Source: Ligula intestinalis
Taxonomy: Eukaryota; Platyhelminthes; Cestoda; Diphyllobothriidea; Diphyllobothriidae
Length of the DNA stretch: 64,000 bases
Assembly: GCA_036362985.1 (NCBI GenBank)
Contig: JAYGXS010000002.1
Coordinates: 12,298,019-12,362,018, forward strand
Direction: 5' to 3'
Shown: positions 55,985 through 64,000 of the stretch, piece by piece
Layout: each line of letters opens with the position of its first letter
Numbering within the stretch: the stretch's first letter is position 1
Notes under the pieces: generated by a model
Database searches by the model: none
What the model was told of the DNA's origin: nothing
Seen by the model: the letters and a program-made list of their open reading frames with translations, nothing else
Made by a program: the position numbers and the translations under genes

Positions 55985-57300
55985 TACGGCAGACATTCCT
56001 GTTCCTGACTATGTGATATCGACAAAGAGGAGGGAGACAGGAATGACCACGAATGGCTTATTGGTACTTATCAATCAGTCCTACCCAATCCTATCTGCGG
56101 ATAACTAGATCTATGAGCCCCAAATCTGCATTACATTTCCGATCTTAATCGACAGTACAACGGACGCATGAGTCAGTGGTAGAGTTTTATACTTAATGAC
56201 CAAAAGGTCACGGGCTCGAATGTAGGGAAAACTTGGCTAATCACAGGTCAGATCAGGTTTATTATGGAGAATGTAGGTACATGCCTTTAAATTCTCTATT
56301 GGTACAGAGGTGCTGTGAAATGCATTGGTTCAGCAGAACATTGCAAAAGAGTGGTGATGCCAGTAAATGGAACTGGGTAAAAAGAGCAGACAGTGAAAAG
56401 ACTCCTTAGCCATTGTTAGGAAATTCTAGAGGTTTGAATGCCATTTGAGGGATTTTAAGGAGAAAATTTGTCGGTCGGGAGGGGGAAATGATATGCAAGG
56501 TAGAGTGGCCTGCTGCTGAGAGTGTTTGAAGCATGTCAGGAGTAACGCATCGCGATTTTATCAATATCCTAAGAGTCACATGAAGAGAAGATCGCAGAGG
56601 TCACGAGAACATTACCGAAGTGTCGGAGATGCGCCCATCATACGCCCTTGCTGGTAACCGACGCTGTCGACGAGGTGATAAAACAGAAGGACCCGCCACG
56701 ATCCTCGGCAGTCGGTTATGGACAGCTATTAGGACGAACTTTACAGGGCCGCGTAGCCTAGGACCACAGGGTTCGCATAAAAGGCCAGAAATGAATATTC
56801 TAGGCTCCCTTGTCTTCGTTGGTTCCACTTTATCGTCGTACACCACAGATCGCTATTCGAATGTCTGTGAGGGGTTCAAAGTGAGCTCCAAGTCACAACG
56901 AGGCAAACCGGTTCCGTTTCGAAGCCACATAATATCAATCTTCGTCCTCTGAATTACCAAAGGACGCACATAAATTGTTCTCACTAGCAATTAAAGTAGG
57001 CAAAACACCGAGGCTCAATTCAAATGCGATTTTCACTCTTATTGATACGAAGCAGTCCTGCTAGCGTTACACAATGAACCAGTAGAGTGAGAATACGAAA
57101 GAGGATGCGATCGATATTATGTTTACCACTCAGCTAGAGCTGAGCTTGGGTAAGTCAAACAGACGAACTCTGTTCAAGCCTTATATTTGACACTTCCTCC
57201 ACAACAAAACAATTTTGTTCTCCGTGCATTTTGTTAGGGAAAGCGCATGAAATCCGAAACTCGAACTGTAGCAGCCTCACCGTTAAAGTTTATTTGAAAA
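55985..57300. other. Non-coding stretch, nothing recognised
   Basis: A 110-codon plus-strand frame at 56620-56952 has no recognisable motif and its complement is also open, so composition is the likely cause. No other structure was found. Confidence 0.4.
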
Positions 57301-57306
57301 GTCCTA

Positions 57307-57662
57307 TGTTGTAAGTACGCGAGTGGCGATGTACTCAGAACCTTTGGCCGGAATCGCACACCCGTGGAGTCTTGGGCGCAGACGAACAGCGAACGCTAAC
57401 GACCGTTCACACAGCATGAGGAATTATCGATCAGCGTGCACACACGACGACCACTCACAGAGCGCGGGGAACTATCGATCAGCTTGTATACGTAACGCCC
57501 GCTCATGCAGCGTAGGAAACTATCGATCAGCGGCAGACCAGAACACCGGTCGCATGCTATAGGCCAGGCGTATTCTAGACGGTCCAGAGCCTCATAAATA
57601 GGCTGTAGTGGACAAGCTAAAGATCCGCTGTCTTTTGTCCCCCCAAATAAAGTTTTTGCCAT
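57307..57662 (+). mobile_element. Possible solo or 5' LTR
   Basis: The segment starts TGTTGTAAGT and ends TTTTTGCCATCA, giving the TG...CA ends of LTRs. Near the 3' end are a TATA-like CATAAATAGG (about 57594) and AATAAAG (57646), as in LTRs where R is short. It contains a 48-bp tandem repeat. GAACTGGCACC follows and could be primer-binding-like, but no gag-pol is seen and no flanking target duplication was found. Confidence 0.3.
57403..57540. repeat. 48-bp minisatellite, three copies
   Basis: AA(T/C)TATCGATCAGC recurs at about 57422, 57470 and 57518 with period 48 bases. In the plus frame it encodes a 16-residue repeat (RNYRSACTHDDHSQSA, GNYRSACIRNARSCSV, GNYRSAADQ). It lies inside the possible LTR. 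Confidence 0.75.
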
Positions 57663-58058
57663 CAGAACTGGCACCTTGACTTTCTTTCTGCCTACTCCTC
57701 TGGATATAACACCTCTATAACCGTCTGCTTTTGTTTGAAATCGGAATAAGGGTTTCGGAACACGAAGCAGAAATATCCTCCAGATAAAGAAGAACCCTCA
57801 ATGTTTTGTGGCAGAGATAATCTATGTAACAATTTCTTGGAAATTAAAGGCATACGAGGAGAAGAAAGCACGAAATTAACTCTCCCCCCAACTGAAGACT
57901 GACCATTCAAACTCGTTGATGAACGTCCAACGAAACTTAACGGAACTCACTTATCCCCCTCTGCTTTGGGCCTAATTTCTCCTTCCCCTTAAAGCGACCG
58001 TAGCGGCTAGTAGTCCTCGGTAGATAGCATTGCCGGCGAAGACCCAAACGATAAAGAC

Positions 58059-58130
58059 GATGAGCTCGTGGCCCTGTGGGTTAGAGCGTTGGACTCTTAT
58101 CAAAAAGGTCGCGAGTTCGAGACTCGAGGG
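58059..58130 (+). repeat. tRNA-like SINE head
   Basis: GAGCTCGTGGCCCTGTGGGT, then TAGAGCGTTGGAC, ATCAAAAAGGTC and GCGAGTTCGAGACTCG (T-arm with an imperfect B box). It directly abuts the minus-strand head at 58128. Confidence 0.55.
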
Positions 58131-58210
58131 GTGACGGGATCCGAACTCGCACCAGCAAGGGAAGACTTCAATTCAGTCAACGCTCTAGCCAACTGAGTTA
58201 TCGAGGCCCC
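58128..58210 (-). repeat. tRNA-like sequence (83 nt), well formed
   Basis: Minus strand: GGGGCCTCGATAACTCAGTT with an A-box match (TAACTCAGTTGG), GGCTAGAGCGTTGACTGAAT, then GGTGCGAGTTCGGATCCCG (T-arm) and ACCCC closing four acceptor pairs. The centre does not give a clean anticodon stem. Of the tRNA-like copies this has the best A box. Sister copies in the cluster favour SINE over a working gene. Confidence 0.55.
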
Positions 58211-58439
58211 ACTGAGTGTCGTGAATTTAATCACATTTAGGTCGATTTAAGATAGTGAATTGAATTATTGAAATTTGCCAAAGCCTTCCTTATAATAAAG
58301 TGTGCCTGGTAGTCATCTGTTGGATTCTAGATTGATTGTTTAGGAAATCGCGCTTGGGTCACGAGCTTACTGTGTCAGTATTGGTGGGTGGGTGGATACT
58401 CAAATCGACACAGCTGTGATTAAATTCATGGCTCTCGAT

Positions 58440-58526
58440 GGGGCCCCGATAGTTGAGTTGGCTGGAGCGTTGACTGCGCTTCAACCTTCCCTTGTTGGTG
58501 TGGGTTATAATTCCACAGAGGCCACC
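58440..58526 (+). repeat. tRNA-like SINE head
   Basis: GGGGCCCCGATAGTTGAGTT / GGCTGGAGCGTTGACTGCGC, then TTGGTGTGGGTTATAATTCC (diverged T-arm). It is similar to the complement of 58128-58210 and continues into the shared tail. Confidence 0.5.
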
Positions 58527-58879
58527 GAATTTTCCACAATTGGGTCAACTGCATAATCAATATTACAATCCCACTTCAGTACTACTTTGCACTGTATAAT
58601 TTTGGCTAAAAGTGGTCATTTCTGTCCCACGTAGACTGTTAAAAGTCTGTCTTCACGGGGCTTTAAACCTCGAGTTTTCCTTCTTGCTACCGTGAAGTTG
58701 TCCTTCAATAATATCCACGCATGAGAAATTAATCATTTTATGAGAATTTTCTTAGAAACGATCATCTGCTCGCCGTGGTCGTTGGCTTGTGCACCATTTG
58801 CATCTGGTAATTCCTCAGGTATCTTTCAACGAGTTCAGAAATATTGTTAATATATGGAAGTGTTCGCTAACTTCTTGGA

Positions 58880-59370
58880 TTTGGTGCTTTATCGGAACAG
58901 AAAAGGGTTCGTTTACAAAATTCCTTGTGGCGGCTGCGATGCAGTTTACTGTGAAAAAATAGGAAATTCAACCTCTACACGCTCACATTAACATCAATTG
59001 GCGGTAAAGAGGCGAGATCACCTGTCCCAAGTCGCCATGCATACACTTTAAACTGGGCGCATATTCAAATGAAACCAAACCCGCATTGCAGGCTGTTGTC
59101 CATCTAGGAAAAGCCGTGAATTTTTAGAGGCCATTAACTCTAACGACTCATGCATCAATGGGCACGCTAACTTAGATTCCATGTGCACCAACCTCAAAGA
59201 AGCCTGGAAAAGGCGTCAGCCAACAAGCCCTACTTTTGGCCAACGATGACAAAGCATCATCTATTTTTTTCGGTATGTTTAAAATACGCACTATTCTGCA
59301 GAAATGTTCCACGCGTCCGACGACGACCAAGTGTACCTGAGTCGAAAATTTACAATCAAGTTTGATTACT
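58880..59370 (+). mobile_element. Penelope-like element, endonuclease fragment (sister of 14.9 kb copy)
   Basis: Plus-strand text: GFVYKIPCGGCDAVYCEKIG, LAVKRRDHLSQVAMHTL, NQTRIAGCCPSRKSREFLEA, INSNDSCINGHANLDSMCTN and LKEAWKRRQPTSPTFGQR. FVYKI plus the spaced Cys pair is the PLE nuclease start. The Gly of GIY-YIG's second half is changed. Just upstream (58790-58840) a short segment matches 14950-14990 in inverted orientation, a sign of rearrangement. Confidence 0.7.
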
Positions 59371-59374
59371 TTTC

Positions 59375-60435
59375 CCAAAGAAGTCCTTCTACCAATATAT
59401 ATGTACATCTTTATACACAATGACGGCGAATTCTTAGGGTTATTGAAGGTTTTATGGGGCGTACCGCTTGTAAAGTAAGCATTTGGTATGCAGTGATGGA
59501 CGATTGATTTTTCCAACTTAATAAAAATATATTTTCGACTAAGAACGAAAACGTTAGTTTAAAAGTAAGAAAAGGGAAGTGCAGTAAGAGGACCCTATTT
59601 ATTAGCTAAGACGCATCGTCTTCTACAACGCAAGTATTAGTCCAGGAAAGGATCCAGATTTATTCGACAAGGTAAGCCATAATACTTTCAAGAGGCCTTC
59701 TTTGCGATTTTGTTGTGGGAGGAAACTGTGCAGCAGTGGTCGCAAAAATTATATACAACACCCAATCCAAAACGGCTGTTCAAATGCCTTTTTCACACAC
59801 CCGCTTTCGTAATTAACTACTTCCTTTTTCAGCCCGAATGGGTTCATCTTGAAATAAAAATTACTAGTAAGCGCTTCCGTCCTTCTAGATGAAGCCTACT
59901 TGCGTGCCAGTCTCTGTGCTGTGACGATGAAATTAGGTACTTCTGTTGCTCTGGCAATAAAATCCTAGTTGTACATGAATCTTTTTATTTATCCTGTATC
60001 TCACGCAGGTCAGTCAAGTGACCTTGGGGGCAGGGGGAGACAGGGGGAATAAAATCCGTGGCCGAGCGAATCCAAACGGGGAGGGGGCGATGACGTGGCA
60101 TGCGAGGAGTAAGGGGGAGAGAAGGGCAGTAGGCCGGGCGGTAGGGGGGGGTGAAGGTTTGAAATCACACGACCCGGTCAGGTAGCGGTCGCATGGAGTT
60201 AAGTATTGATGTGTCTGTGCTGAATAAAAACCCTTTAGATACGTTTAGAAGAAAAAAAACTAAGAAGAGTGGTGAGGATGGCGTACGAAGGTTGCGCGCG
60301 CGCGACGCTACTTCCTTCTGCTGCAGTACGATACCGCTGGAGGAAGGAAGGAACGTAGCCAAATATACAGAGATGGGGTCACAACGACAATACTTGAAGG
60401 TAAAAGTGACACCCTCCCCCCTATGTTTGAGGCTG
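59375..60435. other. Spacer; possible 3' untranslated region of the minus-strand gene
   Basis: No gene recognised. AATAAAAAG on the minus strand near 59983 could serve as a poly(A) signal for the exon ending at 60439, and 60000-60160 is G-rich on the plus strand. Confidence 0.35.
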
Positions 60436-60438
60436 GGG

Positions 60439-60963
60439 TTAGGCCTCTGCCGTAGCTGATGCGGGGGCCATCACGGCACTGCCGTTGGGTCGTAGGGTGT
60501 CAACACCGAGGGCCTTTTCGGGCTGTTTAAACGGCGCGGGGGAGGAGGACAGTGGGGAGGGGGGAGCCTGCGGGGGTCCTTGCGGCCCTTGCTGGGACGA
60601 CACCCGGCGATTCGGTTGACTGGTGAACGTGGACAGGGTCACATCGGCTGTGCAGTCAGAGTACGGGCTGGATTTGTGTGAGGCCTCGTCGGTGTTTATC
60701 GGCTGAAATTTCGGCGCCCAGGGCCCGCCTGTCAGCGCGGTGGCCGGATCTGTGGTACTGTCGCTGCCGCCATTGCTACCGCGTTCGGCCTCGTTCGGTG
60801 ACCTCAAGTAGTTGTCGCTTTGGCGACTGTCAGCCCGACCCGGTTCTGACGGTGCTGACGTCGGGATGAACTGCATGGGCACTGCTAGCATAGGGAGGAC
60901 GCAGTCACCACCTCGGCTTACTGAGGTCCTCCTAGAGTTTTGCAGTACACGCTTGCGTCCAAA
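60439..60963 (-). CDS. C-terminal coding exon of an unidentified protein
   Basis: The exon starts after TTTGTTTCCCCTTTTTCTCC|CAG on the minus strand, a strong polypyrimidine tract and AG, and is open for 174 codons to TAA at 60441-60439. It begins FGRKRVLQNSRRTSVSRGGD (basic, with a possible RRTS phosphorylation site), continues VLPMLAVPMQFIPTS, then a Ser/Asn/Gly-rich stretch and a Pro/Gln-rich tail (GPQGPPQAPPSPLSSSPAP), ending ASATAEA. GC-rich codons contrast with the flanks. No domain is seen; the tail looks disordered and cytoplasmic or nuclear. Upstream exons would lie above 61 kb but were not found. The frame stays open into the intron by chance, overlapping the mariner remnant. Confidence 0.6.
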   Translation of the reverse strand, partial: FGRKRVLQNSRRTSVSRGGDCVLPMLAVPMQFIPTSAPSEPGRADSRQSDNYLRSPNEAERGSNGGSDSTTDPATALTGGPWAPKFQPINTDEASHKSSPYSDCTADVTLSTFTSQPNRRVSSQQGPQGPPQAPPSPLSSSPAPFKQPEKALGVDTLRPNGSAVMAPASATAEA

Positions 60964-61109
60964 CTGGGAGAAAAAGGGGAAACAAAGAAGCAAAATTAAT
61001 ACAAATTGTACTGGAAATGGAAAGTGGAGTTCGTAGTCGCAACCGCATTTTGAGTTGTGAACCAAGCCATCGCAGCTGCGTGGCATCATTTTCCAGGCCA
61101 CAACTGGGA

Positions 61110-61560
61110 ATATGAGAATCCTGATGTTCTTTGATGATAGTTTTACCAGTCCCATTTACGTGAACTAGCTGCAACAGTCCCCAACAGGTGGATTAAACGA
61201 AGGGGTTTCCTTGAATCTCCTCCTCGTTCAGGAGACCTCACATCACTAGATTTTTTCTTATCGGGATACCTACAAAACATGGCCTACGCAATGAAATCAA
61301 CAACAGACGCTGAATTGAAAGAAGCCAAAGGACATGAATGTGCCCAAATACCAAGGGAATTGTTTCATGGTGTGTGCGATTCAATTGCTCCGCATTGTCA
61401 GCAGTGTCTGGATCAAAATGGACGCCAGTTTGAGAACATACAGCGAAAAAAACAATAACATGATACTAGAAAATATTTTTACGTTTTTGAAATAATAAAA
61501 TTATAATAAACACCAAGTTTATAATTATTTAAACTGTGTATGCTTTTTTTGGAAATCCTG
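61110..61560 (+). mobile_element. Mariner-type transposase 3' fragment with terminal repeat
   Basis: Plus-strand text: MRILMFFDDSFTSPIYV, a frameshift, then RELAATVPNRWIKRRGFLES, PPRSGDLTSLDFFLSGYLQN and, in order, ELKEAKGHECAQIPRELFHG, VCDSIAPHC and FENIQRKKQ, ending at a stop at about 61456. SPDLTPLDFFLWGYL is the hallmark of mariner/Tc-type DDE transposase catalytic domains; here it is mutated. The 3' end GCTTTTTTTGGAAATCCTG followed by TA (61561-61562) fits an ACAGGGTGTCC-type mariner terminus. It is 5'-truncated and lies in the presumed intron upstream of the minus-strand exon. Confidence 0.75.
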
Positions 61561-61569
61561 TATTCATAG

Positions 61570-61805
61570 GAAGGCATTTCGGGGCTGCCTTTCAGCTACT
61601 ATAAAAATTTAAATACTGCATGATACCCATATAGTTTTTTTGGTTGCGAATCAAGCAGCCATAACTCTGCAGCCTCATTTCAGAGGTCTGATTCGATATA
61701 TACAAGAGGATATATTAGCACCAAGGAATTGCAGGGCTGCGTTTCGGCTACTAATTTGTCTTCTCATCACCTAAATACTGCAGGATATTCCTAGCGTTTT
61801 TAACT
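61570..61805. repeat. Two-copy direct repeat, about 143-bp period
   Basis: AAGGCATTTCGGGGCTGCCT, TTCAGCTACT, AAATACTGCATGATA and GTTTTT (61571-61650) recur as AAGGAATTGCAGGGCTGCGT, TTCGGCTACT, AAATACTGCAGGATA and GTTTTT (61716-61802). Confidence 0.55.
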
Positions 61806-62004
61806 TTGTTATGGGCTTCGAACTGGTTCGACTACATCAGAGTTTGGAACGTGCATCCTCCTCGTTTAAAAAACACACGAGAGCACTATAGAGAACACGA
61901 CAGTGAAAGATGTTAATGTACTAGCAAATGTGCAGATTTAAGGATCTCAGGTTACCAGGCCAAGGACAGGTTTATCACATGATCTGTTCCTCTGCGCAAC
62001 TTAG

Positions 62005-62190
62005 GTTTGCAAAGAAGAGGTGATCGCTGAGGTAAAACTTTTATTCGTCCGAAGTTTCGAAGTCCGTCGTGGATTCTTCATCAGATAAATTAGCATAAAC
62101 AGTAGCAGAAAAACTTCTGCTACGAACTTCGAAACGTCAGGCGAATAAAAGTTTTGTCCTAGCGATCGCATCTTCTTCTTTTCAATTACT
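62005..62190. repeat. Hairpin of two retroelement termini with hammerhead-like core
   Basis: The left arm AGAAGAGGTGATCGCTGAGG / AAAACTTTTATTCG pairs with the right arm CGAATAAAAGTTTTGTCCTA / GCGATCGCATCTTCTTC. AGTTTCGAAGTCCG pairs with the AACTTCGAAACGT region. The minus strand of the left arm carries CTGATGA, stem (GAATCC/GGACTT) and CGAAAC (62084-62054). The tip GAAGAAGATNCGATCGCTGG matches the terminus of the PLE at 52.1 kb. Confidence 0.65.
62054..62084 (-). ncRNA. Hammerhead-like hairpin
   Basis: Minus strand: CTGATGA, A, GAATCC, loop ACGAC, GGACTT, CGAAAC. The stem has five of six pairs, one of them G-U. Same family as 52204-52173, where the stem bases differ. Confidence 0.45.
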
Positions 62191-62209
62191 TTCTGGGTCT
62201 CGTAGGTCG

Positions 62210-62535
62210 GCTATTTGATCAGAGTCAAACGCGCCCTAACCATTGAGCCACGAGCTTGCTGTCTTGCAGAGTAAGGCCGAGGGATATTGAAACTCATTGA
62301 TGAGCATTCACCAAACCGCTAAAGAAACTCATCTGTCCCGTTTGGGCGTCGGCTCCACCAGAGGCTAATGAGCTAGCAATGGCCATTCCAGTCTCCCTTG
62401 TCTTTGCCGTCAATACCCTCTGCCTATACTACCAACTGGTACGGCTTTCAGGACTTCTGGTGGGGCCCAATGCAGAATGGGCCAGATAAGTTCCGTTAGC
62501 AGTCGGGTGAACGTTCATCAATGACTAATGGCCTC
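62210..62535. repeat. Module-alpha inverted pair with tRNA-like remnant
   Basis: A decayed minus-strand tRNA-like piece (62214-62265, complement of GTGGCTCAATGGTTAGGGCG) precedes a plus copy of module alpha (62295-62370: ATTGATGAGCATTCACC, AAACTCATCTGTCCCG, CCACCAGAGG). A minus copy follows (62395-62525: complement of ATTGATGAACGTTCACCCG, AACGGAACTTATCTGGCCC), so the two face each other. Confidence 0.65.
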
Positions 62536-62539
62536 CATC

Positions 62540-64000
62540 ATGATCGCGGGCACCGGTGGATGAGTGAAGGTAGCGTGTGATAGTCGCAGCGCAAGCCTAC
62601 GATCACCAAAAAAACTACTCACGCGCAAGTGACTGTGTTTGGCTTCAGCGTCGGATTCGACGGTTCAACTGTCATGTTTGCCAAATGATAACGCAAAAAA
62701 TGTGTAGCTGGCGGCGCGTATGTACACTTGGCTTGACCTTTGATGCCGTGCGTGATCGCATTTTCCGTCAACGTAGGTCATTACACACTCTTCTTTCCAT
62801 TCTCTTCCATAACATCTCCAGTTTTTGAGGACTTTATTCCGGACTGGTTCTAATTTTTCGGGGTGGAATCCTAGTTTAGATCCCAGAAATTGTTTAGATA
62901 ATCTCATGTTTTGCAACAAAATAGTGCACCATTAATAAACACGGAAATTTACTCATATTTATTTCTTACTTATTGTCAATTGGGTGTGACATATTTGGAA
63001 ATTTTTTTACTTTCTTTTACTTCATAGTTTATTATGTTTCTTGATATTCCTGTATAAAAAATGGGATTCATATTTAACGAGTAAATTTTATGTTTTACTG
63101 AGCTCGATTACTTGACGCTACACTGTGTCGCTTGCTGGGTGGTGATCCGTAGAGAGTTTTGAGGATTTTTATTGTATATGAACAATCTGACAGTCAGTGA
63201 CATCATTCAAGCTGCCAAAATGCCGAGCTCTGTTGCCACGCCAACTTCTGGTCCGCAGCGGTTTCTTTGTCTTCGGGCTATGCACACGCACCAATTGGCG
63301 GTTTCCATTCTCCATCAAAGGACGTTGCGTCTTTTTTGAAATTCTCATTCTGACGCATTGATCCAACCGTTCCTAGGCCTTCACCTCGGCATTTCCAGTC
63401 TACTTTGACAGACACATGCCTGCGTGTAAACTAGCATCCTGCGCCAAAAAGAAGGTCATTGATTGGTCTGATAGACGTCATCTCCATGTCAGTCGGCTAG
63501 CTCATAGAAATCTTCTTTGCTTTACAAGTGGCTTGCAACGGTGTATTCGGAGGATATGTCTAAAGGTTTCATGAGCAAACGGAAACTGACGTATTAATCA
63601 TGTTTTCTTGGGCCCAGTTTTCGACGCAATGTCTTCCTCCTTCTCGGTTTTCAAAAGTTCTTCCAGCTACAACCAACCATACTTTCTGTACTGGACATCA
63701 AAACGAATACCTCCGTCCGGGTCATACGCGAATTCTGCGTCTGTTGTTTCTGCAGGTTGATTTCAATTTTTTTCGGTCCGTTAGCAAAACTGACAGCTTT
63801 TGCATACAGAGCCTGCCACATTTGTTTTGCTGTGGATTCACTACCGGAAACCCATGATGTCAGTTATCATATCTCGAGGGGGCAAGGATGGAGAACGAAT
63901 GCAAAGCTCTAAACCGCCTCTCTTGGTCGAGTAACAATGTGTCAAACATGACGAATCTCGCCTCATTTAACCGCCTTTAAGGACAACCTGATTAGTGGTG
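62540..64000. other. Non-coding stretch at right edge, nothing recognised
   Basis: Short open frames only (up to 85 codons, for example 63600-63857), none with a family motif or splice context that I can support. Confidence 0.4.

Larger units (their letters stand above)
57905..58560. repeat. SINE cluster with three tRNA-like heads
   Basis: Module alpha (GTTGATGAACGTCCAACG, CGGAACTCACTTATCC, CTCTGCTTTGGGCC) is followed by tRNA-like heads at 58059 (plus), 58128-58210 (minus) and 58440 (plus). The last is followed by CCGAATTTTCCACAATTGGG and TCAACTGCATAA, the SINE tail. The 58128 and 58440 copies are inverted relative to each other. Confidence 0.7.

Noticed and set aside
58128..58210. Functional tRNA gene
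   Set aside because: The A box is good, but only four acceptor pairs form and the anticodon arm is unclear; it is embedded in a SINE cluster.
1..64000. Bacterial-type systems (operons, CRISPR, phage genes)
   Set aside because: No ribosome-binding-site-led gene rows, no regular spacer arrays and no phage-like genes. The window has eukaryotic introns, SINEs, LINEs and PLEs.

Overview
This is a window of eukaryotic nuclear DNA, not bacterial. It is repeat-rich, gene-poor and intron-rich. The best guess is a parasitic flatworm with a large genome, perhaps a diphyllobothriid-type tapeworm, although a fluke is possible. This rests on the dynein-light-chain-tailed protein (a family greatly expanded in flatworms), the many decayed Penelope-like elements with GIY-YIG endonuclease regions, an endonuclease plus reverse-transcriptase LINE of the type common in helminths, and tRNA-like short repeats. 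The species assignment is inference.

Only two stretches look like host protein-coding sequence. One is a long plus-strand exon (about 49434-51378) encoding a low-complexity, Ser/His/Pro-rich N-terminal region joined to a complete dynein light chain (LC8-type) domain at the C terminus. The other is a minus-strand terminal exon (60963-60439) with a textbook 3' splice acceptor and a proline/serine-rich tail of unknown family. GC-rich, CpG- and microsatellite-rich blocks at 22.1-23.0 kb and 33.7-34.9 kb may be promoters or untranslated first exons; the first ends at a good splice donor.

Most of the rest is a graveyard of mobile elements. From 2.3 to 8.1 kb a tRNA-like repeat cluster is followed by a Penelope-like element (PLE) split by a nearly full-length LINE, and then by an inverted internal fragment of the same LINE family. 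PLE pieces recur at 12.4-15.5, 18.9-20.0, 21.3-22.0, 52.0-54.2 and 58.9-59.4 kb. CR1-like LINE pieces lie at 10.2 and 55.6 kb, a mariner-type transposase tail at 61.1-61.6 kb, a TA-flanked miniature inverted-repeat element at 53.45 kb and a possible solo LTR at 57.3 kb. Several large fold-back structures are present (11.65, 18.55, 43.1, 45.6, 62.0 and 62.3 kb).

The most interesting thread is a set of short hairpins at PLE-type termini carrying the hammerhead-ribozyme boxes CTGANGA and GAAA. A better formed candidate lies at 49264-49311, just upstream of the dynein-light-chain exon. The spans 23-31 kb, 35-40 kb and 63-64 kb show no recognisable gene and are probably intronic or intergenic.
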